This document shows positions 1 to 5,351 of a stretch of 5,428 nt of DNA, one piece after another. This DNA is from an uncultured Alphaproteobacteria bacterium (GTDB taxonomy: Bacteria > Pseudomonadota > Alphaproteobacteria > Caulobacterales > Caulobacteraceae), in NCBI GenBank assembly GCA_903928755.1, contig CAIYSH010000455.1:1-5428 (forward strand), given 5' to 3'. Below the pieces are notes generated by a model. The model was not told the DNA's origin, ran no database searches, and was given only the letters and a program-made list of their open reading frames with translations. Positions within the stretch are counted from its first letter, which is position 1; each line of letters begins with the position of its first letter. The position numbers and the translations under genes are program-made.

Positions 1-2
1 CC

Positions 3-1031
3 GGTGACCTGCTGATGGGCACCATGGACACCTGGGTGATCTGGAAGCTGACCGGCGGGAGGGTTCACGCGACGGATGCCACCAATGCTTCCCGCACCCT
101 GTTGTTCGACATCCGCCAGCAGGCCTGGTCGTCCGACATGCTGGAAATGCTGGATGTGCCACAGCTCATCCTTCCTCGGGTGCTGGATTGCGCTGATGAT
201 TATGGACAGACCGACCCGGCCCTGTTCGGTGCCGCCATTCCGATCCGCGGGGTGGCGGGTGACCAGCAGGCAGCCCTGATGGGGCAGGGCTGTATCCGCG
301 CCGGCGAGATGAAGGCCACCTATGGGACGGGCTGCTTCATGCTGGTCAATACCGGTGAAGTCGCACCGGTTTCCCAGGCCAGGCTGCTGACCACGGTCGC
401 TGCAAGGGTCGGTGGCAGGACGACCTATGCTCTTGAGGGCTCCATCTTCATCGCCGGTGCGGCCCTGCAGTGGGTCAATGAGGGATTGGGAGTGCCTGGT
501 GGCGGCAGTGGGGTCGAGGCTCTGGCCCAGACTGCCAGGCCTGACCACGGGGTCATCATGGTCCCGGCCTTCACTGGCCTTGGTGCCCCCTGGTGGGATG
601 CCGATGCGCGAGGGGCCCTGTTTGGCATGACCCGGGACACCGGCCTGGCGGAAATCGCCCATGCCGCCTTCGACGCCTGTGCCCTGCAGACCCGCGACCT
701 GATCGAAGCCATGCGCTCTGATGCGCCCGAAGCCTTCGGTGAAGGGGTGGAGCTGAGGATTGACGGCGGAATGTCCCGCTCGGCCTGGTTCAGCCAGAGA
801 CTGGCCGACCTGACGGGGGTGGCCGTCGGCAGGGCCACCTACCAGGAAACCACGGCCCTGGGGGCGGCGCTTTTCGCCGGGGTCGGGGCGGGGATTTATG
901 GCGATGTTGTTGAGGCGGCTGCCAGTCGCCCGACGACGGAACGGCACGAACCTGGTGTCGACAGCCACCAGAGGGAAGCGGCCTATGCCAGCTGGCTTGA
1001 TGCCGTGGCCCGGGTCCGGACGGAAGGTTAG
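3..1031 (+). CDS. glpK: Glycerol kinase, C-terminal two thirds (5' end outside the window)
   Basis: Glycerol kinase (FGGY carbohydrate kinase family) phosphorylates glycerol with ATP to sn-glycerol 3-phosphate in the cytoplasm, the entry step of glycerol catabolism. The frame is open from base 3, and GDLLMGTMDTW matches the internal GlpK region before TDxTNASRT, so the Met at 15 is not the start. About 342 residues of a usual ~500 are present. Visible in order are TNASRT, GDQQAALMGQ (its Asp, codon at 261, corresponds to the catalytic Asp of the family), the ATP-site GTGCFML, PAFTGLGAPWWD with ARGALFG, IDGG, and TALGAALFAG near the end. The C-terminus aligns with the E. coli region that contacts the phosphotransferase protein IIA-Glc, but its residues differ, so that control is not expected (inference). 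No glpF or glpD is in view. The gene converges on the remnant at 1096-1635. No strong terminator is seen in the 64 bp between them. Confidence 0.96.
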   Translation, partial: GDLLMGTMDTWVIWKLTGGRVHATDATNASRTLLFDIRQQAWSSDMLEMLDVPQLILPRVLDCADDYGQTDPALFGAAIPIRGVAGDQQAALMGQGCIRAGEMKATYGTGCFMLVNTGEVAPVSQARLLTTVAARVGGRTTYALEGSIFIAGAALQWVNEGLGVPGGGSGVEALAQTARPDHGVIMVPAFTGLGAPWWDADARGALFGMTRDTGLAEIAHAAFDACALQTRDLIEAMRSDAPEAFGEGVELRIDGGMSRSAWFSQRLADLTGVAVGRATYQETTALGAALFAGVGAGIYGDVVEAAASRPTTERHEPGVDSHQREAAYASWLDAVARVRTEG

Positions 1032-1095
1032 CGCCCGGAATTGGAATCAGAGCCTGTTTGCCGCTGCGGACGCTGCCGTCTGGAGGGGAGAGGCC

Positions 1096-1380
1096 CTAGG
1101 CGGCGGCGGAAGAGCGCTCATTGGCCTGGTCGGTGGAGACCTTGGCCGGGCGGTGCAGGGTGACGAGTTCTGCCGCCGGCCGATGTCTCCCGCGCTGCAG
1201 ACGAATTTCCCGGGCCTTGAGACAGGAAAGGACAGGATAGAGGCCCGCCATGAGGGCAATCAGGACACCGAGTTCGCCTTCCCTGTAACTCTGTCGACCC
1301 AGATAACACTTGAAAAAGCGGCGGACCCCGCGGAACAGGTTATCGCCAAGCCCCAGCCTGTTGCCGCTATCTGCCAGGTC
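1096..1380 (-). pseudogene. Remnant of a family 2 glycosyltransferase, C-terminal tail
   Basis: Codons downstream of the transposase part keep a GC-rich third position, as real coding DNA does, but match no part of IS30. The stretch RRFFKCYLGRQSYREGELG followed by VLIALMAGLYPVL and K..E fits the tail of membrane-associated family 2 glycosyltransferases of the lipopolysaccharide-core type, where the pattern is roughly RFF+.Y...+.F..G..G...A....Y...K...E. An Arg-rich 30-residue tail ending SSAAA precedes the TAG stop. The nucleotide-sugar binding N-terminal domain (DxD) is absent, and no upstream part is found beyond the insertion sequence. The gene would therefore have lost its 5' portion in the deletion that made the chimera. 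The family call rests on recalled pattern similarity only. Another alpha-helical protein is possible. Confidence 0.5.
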
Positions 1381-1560
1381 CATCGCACGCAGGTCGGCGT
1401 CACGCTCCAGGCGTGAACCGCTCCACCGGCGGGCTCTGGCCTGCTCCTGGGCATAGCCTGGCTGATAGGGGCCAGATCGAGGACCAGACCCAGTATTACG
1501 CTTCAACTCGCGACTGATGCTCGATGGCGAGCGATCCAGAGCTGCAGCGATTTTCCGGTT

Positions 1561-1592
1561 CGATTGCCCGCCTTCGCGAAGGCGGGCAATCG
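1561..1592. repeat. Perfect 32-bp palindrome inside the transposase HTH coding region
   Basis: Bases 1561-1592 equal their own reverse complement over all 32 positions. The left half reads CGATTGCCCGCCTTCG and there is no unpaired centre. The match ends at 1560/1593. It encodes IARLREGGQS of the transposase, a conserved stretch, so part of the symmetry may come from codon choice. As RNA it could form a GC-rich hairpin early in the transposase message. Confidence 0.9.
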
Positions 1593-1637
1593 CACATCTC
1601 TCTTCCAAACTGAGCTGGCCGTAGCCGTTTCCCATCC

Positions 1638-1661
1638 CAACACCGCCATAACAAGGTGTTG
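1638..1661. repeat. Inverted repeat upstream of the transposase start (7-bp arms, 10-bp spacer)
   Basis: CAACACC at 1638-1644 is the exact reverse complement of GGTGTTG at 1655-1661. The dyad lies 3 to 26 bases upstream of the transposase ATG and overlaps the inner part of the presumed IS end. It could be a transposase or repressor binding site, or a hairpin around the ribosome binding region. No function is shown. Confidence 0.5.
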
Positions 1662-1702
1662 CACTTCGTTTGAGAACTCAGGGTATACAGTTTCATTCAT
1701 TG

Positions 1703-1785
1703 TGGCGGCCGGAAAGGCAGCTCTTCGGGCCTCCCGGAGCGGCCGCGCCTTACGAGCTGGACCCCGGCCTCCGCCGGGGTGACCG
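1703..1785. repeat. GC-rich palindromic intergenic repeat (REP-like, 'TPAEAGVQ' type)
   Basis: ACCCCGGC (1761-1768) and GCCGGGGT (1773-1780) form a perfect 8-bp stem with a CTCC loop. On the minus strand one frame reads TPAEAGVQL, the well-known spurious peptide of a palindromic repeat dispersed between genes in many proteobacteria. A second small dyad, CGGG-CCT-CCCG, lies at 1726-1736, and GCGGCCGC follows at 1739-1746. The hairpin begins 16 bp beyond the selD stop, so it may end or stabilise the selD transcript. There is no T-tract, so it is not a classic intrinsic terminator. Outer limits are approximate. Confidence 0.65.
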
Positions 1786-1796
1786 GTGAGGTGGGA

Positions 1797-2843
1797 TCAG
1801 GCCTCAATCCGGATACGTCCGGCACCGGCCTCCAGGCATCCCACCACCCGGGCATTGGCGAAGCCGCCAGCCCTGACCAGGGCCAGCACCTCATCGGCCT
1901 TGTCCGGCGAGACGGAAATCAGCAGGCCGCCGCTGGTCTGGGGGTCGCAGAGCAGGTCGCGCTGCCAGTCGGGCAGGGCCTCGGCTCCATCCACCGCCCC
2001 GCCATAGCTGGCCCAGTTCCGCACCGAAGCTCCGGTCCGCACCCCGGCCCTGGCCAGGGCCTCAACATCGGGCAGGACCGCGGGAGCCTGTGCCGAAATG
2101 ACCGCCGTCAGACCAGAGCCCCGGGCAATTTCAAGGCCATGGCCCAGCAGGCCGAACCCGGTCACATCGGTCATGGCATGGACGCCCGCCATACTGCCAA
2201 GCGCCTGTCCCACCAGATTCAGCTGCGTCGTCGAGGCGATCAGGGCATCATAGCCAGCGGTCGAGATCTTTTCCTGCTTGAAGGCGGCGCTGAGGATTCC
2301 CACCCCAAGCGGCTTGGTCAGGATCAGCACATCTCCGGCCCTGGCACCTGTGTTTTTCAGCACCCGGTCGGGATGGACCAGGCCCAGGGCCACAAGACCG
2401 TAGATCGGCTCGACACTGTCGATGGAATGGCCCCCGGCCACCGGGATCCCGGCTGCGGCGCAGACCGAGGCCCCCCCGGCCAGGATCTGGCCGATGGTTT
2501 CGGGAGACAGCTTGTCTATGGGCATGCCGACAATGGCCAGTGCCATGATCGGGGTTCCGCCCATGGCATAGATGTCCGACAGGGCGTTGGTGGCTGCGAT
2601 CCGTCCGAAGTCGAAGGGATCGTCGACCACCGGCATAAAGAAGTCGGTGGTGGCCACCAGGGCCTGGGTGTCGTTCAGCTTCCAGACCGCTGCGTCGTCC
2701 GAGCTCTCCGTTCCCACCAGCAGGTTCGGAAAGCTCGCCGTCGCCGGCATTTTCGACAGGATCTCCTGCAGGACGGCCGGGGCGATCTTGCAGCCGCAGC
2801 CGCCGCCGTGGGCGAGGGAGGTCAGGCGCACGGTCTCAGGCAT
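1797..2843 (-). CDS. selD: Selenide, water dikinase (selenophosphate synthetase)
   Basis: SelD makes selenophosphate from selenide, ATP and water, releasing AMP and phosphate. Selenophosphate is the selenium donor for selenocysteine and for 2-selenouridine in tRNA. It is a cytoplasmic protein of the PurM-like ATP-binding fold. The predicted 348 residues match the E. coli length (347). Visible are the flexible N-terminal loop HGGGCGCKIAP with catalytic Cys16 and Lys19 (E. coli Cys17 and Lys20), DDAAVW (49-54), TDFFMPVVDDPFDFGRIAAT (66-85), AGGHSID (136-142), LTKPLGVGIL (175-184), MTDVTGFGLLGH (224-235) and LCDPQTSGGLL (298-308). The catalytic position is Cys, not Sec. The frame is open a further 111 codons upstream, antisense to mnmH. 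I chose the ATG at 2843 because it gives the family N-terminus and has AAGGA 7 nt upstream. It is divergent from mnmH, which uses its product. Confidence 0.97.
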   Translation of the reverse strand: MPETVRLTSLAHGGGCGCKIAPAVLQEILSKMPATASFPNLLVGTESSDDAAVWKLNDTQALVATTDFFMPVVDDPFDFGRIAATNALSDIYAMGGTPIMALAIVGMPIDKLSPETIGQILAGGASVCAAAGIPVAGGHSIDSVEPIYGLVALGLVHPDRVLKNTGARAGDVLILTKPLGVGILSAAFKQEKISTAGYDALIASTTQLNLVGQALGSMAGVHAMTDVTGFGLLGHGLEIARGSGLTAVISAQAPAVLPDVEALARAGVRTGASVRNWASYGGAVDGAEALPDWQRDLLCDPQTSGGLLISVSPDKADEVLALVRAGGFANARVVGCLEAGAGRIRIEA

Positions 2844-2942
2844 CCGGGTATCCTTGTCATGACGTCTCCGCCTCATAGCCCGGTTCATCAATCTGACGCC
2901 AGCCGCTCGCATGCCCCCGCCGCCCCGTGCTAGCAAATCAAC
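2844..2942. promoter_or_regulatory. Divergent promoter region between selD and mnmH
   Basis: This 99-bp gap separates the two divergent starts and should hold both promoters (inference from layout). The selD ribosome binding site is clear: AAGGA on the minus strand, at 2851-2855. On the mnmH side no Shine-Dalgarno sequence is visible. GCTAGCAAATC directly precedes the ATG, leaving room only for a very short or absent leader. No convincing -35/-10 pair can be named on either strand. Confidence 0.4.
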
Positions 2943-4013
2943 ATGGCCATCCAGACCTCCTCTGCCGTCGATGCCGCCGCCCTGGCGAAATACGACGCCA
3001 TTATCGACGTCCGCAGCCCCGGAGAGTTTGCCGAGGACCACCTGCCGGGGGCGGAAAACCTGCCGGTCCTCGACAATGAGGAACGGGCAGAGGTCGGGAC
3101 CATCTATGTCCAGCAGTCGCGCTTCCTGGCACGGCGGATCGGTGCGGCGCATGTGGCCCGCAATATCGCCCGCCACCTCGAAGGTGCCCTGACCGATCGC
3201 CCCTCAGGGTTCAAACCCCTGATCTATTGCTGGCGGGGCGGGCAGAGGTCCACGGCCATGGCCACCATACTCGACCAGGTCGGATGGCCGGTGACCCTGC
3301 TGACCGGCGGCTACAAGACCTATCGCCGGTTGGTACAGACAAGGCTCTATGACGAGGCCCCGACCCTTCAGGTCATCCTGTTGGATGGCCACACGGGCTC
3401 GGCCAAGACGGACATCCTCAATCGACTGGCAGGTCATGGGGTCCAGACCCTGGATCTGGAGGGGCTCGCCCATCATCGCGGCTCCCTGTTCGGCGCCATG
3501 GCCGGTAAGCCCCAGCCCAGTCAGAAGATGTTCGAGAGCCGTCTCCTGGCGGCGATCGACGGGCTGGATCCCGCCCGGCCGGTGGTGGTCGAGGCTGAGT
3601 CCAGCAAGATTGGCCAGATCATGACGCCGCCCCTGCTGTGGAAGTCCATGCAGGTCGCCCCGCGCATAGAAGTCCGCGCACCCCGGGCAGCACGTGCCCG
3701 ATATCTGGTGACCGCCTATCGCGATATCATCGAGGATCGTCAGGCCCTGGACGCCGCCTTCGTCCGCCTGCCCGTCTATCCCGGCCAGAAGCGTCTCACC
3801 GACTGGCGCGCCCTGGCCGACGAAGGTGCCTTTGAGGACCTGGCCGAAGCCCTGATGGAACACCACTACGACCCGGCCTATGACCGCTCGGCCCGCAAGG
3901 ACGAACGGCCCCTGGTCGGTGTGGTGGACCTGGAGGGGATGACGGCGGCCGGGCTGGAGTCTGCGGCGGGGGCGGTTGCGGGACTGGTCGGGTCTAGAGG
4001 CGCGTCAATTTGA
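2943..4013 (+). CDS. mnmH: tRNA 2-selenouridine synthase
   Basis: MnmH (also SelU, YbbB) replaces the sulfur of 2-thiouridine at wobble position 34 of tRNAs for Lys, Glu and Gln with selenium from selenophosphate, through a geranylated intermediate. At 356 residues it is close to E. coli (364). An N-terminal rhodanese domain (~1-125) carries IIDVRSPGEFAEDHLPGA and the active-site loop CWRGGQRS with Cys96 (E. coli Cys97). A P-loop domain follows, with GHTGSAKT (149-156), then the family signature LDLEGLAHHRGSLFG (170-184), EAESSKIG and, near the end, HHYDPAYDRS. The third glycine of the usual P-loop is Ala here. The ATG at 2943 gives an N-terminus of normal length but lacks a visible SD. The gene is divergent from selD and thus pairs the selenium donor enzyme with its user. 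It converges on the small gene at 4048-4500, with 34 bp between them. Confidence 0.96.
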   Translation: MAIQTSSAVDAAALAKYDAIIDVRSPGEFAEDHLPGAENLPVLDNEERAEVGTIYVQQSRFLARRIGAAHVARNIARHLEGALTDRPSGFKPLIYCWRGGQRSTAMATILDQVGWPVTLLTGGYKTYRRLVQTRLYDEAPTLQVILLDGHTGSAKTDILNRLAGHGVQTLDLEGLAHHRGSLFGAMAGKPQPSQKMFESRLLAAIDGLDPARPVVVEAESSKIGQIMTPPLLWKSMQVAPRIEVRAPRAARARYLVTAYRDIIEDRQALDAAFVRLPVYPGQKRLTDWRALADEGAFEDLAEALMEHHYDPAYDRSARKDERPLVGVVDLEGMTAAGLESAAGAVAGLVGSRGASI

Positions 4014-4047
4014 TTCCGGACGCGAAAAATACAACACTCTGAAAGAC

Positions 4048-4500
4048 TTAGTGGAAGACGGCGGCTTCGGGGCGTTGGCCGTGTCCAAGTCGGCTGGAAT
4101 TTCCCTCTGGTGGCGCGCTGTCCTTTCGTTCGGGGACGGGCTCGCGCCTGTTTGCCACTTTGCCCGGTGCGGAAACGCTTTTGATGAAGTTCGAGATTTC
4201 GACCCGATTTGATTCAAATGGATAGTTGTGGATCAGCAACATCGCCAATACCTGGTTTCGAAGGTCACTTTCCTGATTGCGAATGGCGACGTCAAGATTG
4301 GCCCACTCCAGCAGGAGTGGCATTATTCGGGGAAGATCTGTTGCATTGCAGCGGATCATTTTCAGGATTTGATCACTCAATTCCTTGTATTTCGATGCCA
4401 TACTGATCGACTTCAAAGGTTTCGAGCTTATATCATGTGCGACGTATGCACATGTAGTGGCCATTGCAATTATGAGGATTGCAGAAATCAGGCTGAACAT
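4048..4500 (-). CDS. Small unrecognised protein with N-terminal membrane segment or signal peptide
   Basis: I do not recognise a family. The predicted 150 residues start with a hydrophobic stretch (about residues 2-20, FSLISAILIIAMATTCAYVA), which fits a membrane anchor or uncleaved signal. A predicted helical middle (about 35-110, with LSDQILKMI, LPRIMPLLLEWANL and LRNQVLAMLLI) follows. The last ~45 residues are rich in Pro, Arg, Glu and Ser and likely disordered. A strong AAGGAGG (4514-4520, minus strand) precedes the start, but 13 nt from the ATG, which is long. No other ATG fits better. The coding DNA is AT-rich (about 40% GC in 4321-4440), while the disordered tail lies in GC-rich DNA, so the 3' part may be a composition boundary or a shifted frame. 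An antisense ORF (4228-4626, plus) overlaps it but lacks its own SD at the start. Possibly acquired by transfer. Confidence 0.5.
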   Translation of the reverse strand: MFSLISAILIIAMATTCAYVAHDISSKPLKSISMASKYKELSDQILKMIRCNATDLPRIMPLLLEWANLDVAIRNQESDLRNQVLAMLLIHNYPFESNRVEISNFIKSVSAPGKVANRREPVPERKDSAPPEGNSSRLGHGQRPEAAVFH

Positions 4501-4513
4501 TATGATAAAATGC

Positions 4514-4525
4514 CCTCCTTGGAGG
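4514..4525. promoter_or_regulatory. Back-to-back Shine-Dalgarno sequences within one inverted repeat
   Basis: CCTCC-TT-GGAGG forms 5-bp arms around TT. On the minus strand it gives AAGGAGG, 13 nt from the ATG of the 4048-4500 gene. On the plus strand it gives GGAGG, 11 nt before the ATG at 4537. Either use, or both, is possible. Confidence 0.45.
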
Positions 4526-4536
4526 TGTTTACATTA

Positions 4537-4626
4537 ATGAAACCTGCCAATCAATTCCTTGAGAAGCGATTGAAGAGTCGAAGAACTGTGTCGTTTCGAT
4601 CCATGCCTGGCAAAATACACGCATAG
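4537..4626 (+). CDS. Possible 29-residue basic small protein
   Basis: A short frame starting MKPANQFLEKRLKSRR is preceded by GGAGG with an 11-nt spacer and ends at TAG. It is strongly basic (Lys/Arg in about 8 of 29 residues). It sits in the AT-rich island and is divergent from the small membrane-type gene. It is the tail of a longer open frame from 4228, which is antisense to that gene and probably not used. No family is recognised, and a chance ORF is quite likely at this length. Confidence 0.2.
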   Translation: MKPANQFLEKRLKSRRTVSFRSMPGKIHA

Positions 4627-4630
4627 GGTG

Positions 4631-4649
4631 ATTTGCATGGCTTGCAAAT
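4631..4649. repeat. 19-bp perfect inverted repeat, candidate operator
   Basis: ATTTGCA-TGGCT-TGCAAAT has 7-bp arms with a 5-bp spacer, the shape of a binding site for a dimeric regulator. It lies in the intergenic region about 170 bp upstream of the HxlR-family gene and about 130 bp upstream of the divergent small gene. No promoter boxes can be tied to it. An open frame of 49 codons starts at 4637 inside it. Confidence 0.4.
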
Positions 4650-4753
4650 GGTGTGGGCGCGGAATTGCCGCGGGGGCGATTGCGCTGCGGGCCGTAAGGT
4701 CTGATCGTTCGGGGCCTGTCAGCGACGCAATCATAAATCGTCAATATGATTTT

Positions 4754-4770
4754 CATAGTTACATACTATG
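4754..4770. promoter_or_regulatory. 17-bp inverted repeat, candidate HxlR operator
   Basis: CATAGT-TACAT-ACTATG has perfect 6-bp arms with a 5-bp spacer and ends 47 bp before the HxlR-family start codon. HxlR-type regulators bind as dimers to short AT-rich dyads close to their own promoters, often containing AGTTAC-like halves (family knowledge). A -10-like TACTAT (4764-4769) and TATGAT (4745-4750) overlap or flank it, without a good -35. Autoregulation is inferred from position. Confidence 0.5.
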
Positions 4771-4817
4771 TTTGAGTCCTTCATGACCGAACCTGTGGAA
4801 GGGCGGGGGGCGATCGA

Positions 4818-5351
4818 ATGTCCGACCAGTACGAAGACCAATCCCTCTGCCCCATCGTCCATTCGACCGGACTGGTGGGAGACCGCTGGTCCATCCTCAT
4901 CGTCCGGGAACTCCTCATGGGGCAGGGTCGGTTTCAGGACCTGCAGGCCCAGACCGGTGCCACGAGCCAGATGCTTTCTGCCCGGCTGAAGCGCCTGGAA
5001 GCTGACGGCATTGTTGAGCGCCAGACCTATTCTGAGAAACCCCTACGATACGAATATCGGCTTACGGCAAAGGGCCTTCATCTGATGCCGGTGATCCTCG
5101 CCTTGCGGACCTGGGGCGAGCGCTGGGTCAAGCCCGAGGGCGCGCCAGCGGCCGTCCGGATGTTCCACAGGGTCTGCGGGTCCGAGCTTGAGCTCGACGG
5201 AAACTGTCCGGTCTGCCGACGTCTGGCACCCTGGACGGAAATGGCCGGTCGACCCGACGAAGCCTGGCTCACCGAGCGGAAGACCCGGGCCGAGACCTTT
5301 ACCGAAAACCTCAAGAAAGCCGCCTGTGGCGCCAGGGAGTCTGACCAATGA
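4818..5351 (+). CDS. HxlR-family winged-helix transcriptional regulator with C-terminal Cys cluster
   Basis: This is a cytoplasmic DNA-binding regulator. Members of the HxlR (MarR-like) family act as dimers and sense electrophiles, redox state or small metabolites. The winged helix spans about residues 10-105: the conserved N-terminal Cys11 in CPIVHSTGLVGDRWSILIVR, recognition region FQDLQAQTGATSQMLSARLKRLEADGIVER, wing YSEKPLRYEYRLTAKG, and the dimer helix PVILALRTWGERW. At 177 residues it is longer than the usual 110-150. The extra part holds H117, C120, C130 and C133 (HRVCG then CPVC), a zinc-knuckle-like arrangement that also occurs in some relatives. Start: the only suitable ATG, with a G-run (4805-4810) 7 nt upstream as a weak SD. 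Its stop overlaps the next start (ATGA), so the two are translationally coupled and the downstream oxidoreductase is the likely target together with its own gene. Confidence 0.92.
   Translation: MSDQYEDQSLCPIVHSTGLVGDRWSILIVRELLMGQGRFQDLQAQTGATSQMLSARLKRLEADGIVERQTYSEKPLRYEYRLTAKGLHLMPVILALRTWGERWVKPEGAPAAVRMFHRVCGSELELDGNCPVCRRLAPWTEMAGRPDEAWLTERKTRAETFTENLKKAACGARESDQ

Larger units (their letters stand above)
1096..1635 (-). pseudogene. Chimeric ORF: IS30-family transposase N-terminus fused to a glycosyltransferase-like tail
   Basis: This 179-codon frame begins with a typical IS30-family transposase N-terminus: YGQLSLEERCAIARL, then a helix-turn-helix with IAAALDRSPSSISRELKRN (residues ~29-47), then the family pattern Y.P..AQ..A..R (57-70) and GSRLERDADLRA (73-84). 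IS30 transposases usually have more than 300 residues, with a DDE catalytic domain after this point. Here similarity stops near residue 85 and no DDE domain follows. The frame continues without a stop into a different sequence (residues ~86-179) that resembles a family 2 glycosyltransferase C-terminus. The protein cannot transpose. Start chosen: the ATG giving MGNGYGQLSLEER, as in relatives. The SD is weak. Whether the chimera is expressed is unknown. It could only act as a DNA-binding fragment or be inert. Confidence 0.75.
1381..1686 (-). mobile_element. Truncated IS30-family insertion sequence (left end plus transposase 5' part)
   Basis: The segment carries the start of an IS30-family transposase and, just upstream on the same strand, a stretch at about 1655-1680 reading AACGAAGTGCAACACC. 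This resembles the outer inverted repeat of some IS30-family elements (from memory). No second copy of this end is seen in the window, and the transposase is cut near 1381, so only about a quarter of a normal ~1.1-kb element remains. The inner boundary is the point where transposase similarity ends. The outer boundary is approximate. No flanking target duplication can be defined because one end is missing. Confidence 0.6.

Noticed and set aside
1032..1095. Possible bidirectional terminator between the converging glpK and remnant
   Set aside because: No stem of useful length followed by a T-tract on either strand.
898..1416. 172-codon plus-strand ORF spanning the glpK end and the remnant
   Set aside because: It overlaps glpK in another frame and runs antisense to the transposase-glycosyltransferase chimera; no recognisable domain.
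1779..2933. 384-codon plus-strand ORF across selD
   Set aside because: It is antisense to the well-matched selD frame, rich in Gly/His/Gln as expected for a reverse-strand shadow, and shows no family motif.
2844..3176. 111-codon N-terminal extension of selD
   Set aside because: It is antisense to mnmH, has no SelD-like sequence, and the ATG at 2843 has a good SD and gives the family-length protein.
3204..3866. 220-codon minus-strand ORF inside mnmH
   Set aside because: Shadow frame of a clearly conserved gene; no independent start signal or motif.
4228..4626. 132-codon plus-strand Cys/His-containing ORF
   Set aside because: It is antisense to the small membrane-type gene and has no SD at its ATG. 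The minus strand has a better start and a coherent hydrophobic N-terminus. Only the 3' small frame from 4537 has an SD of its own.
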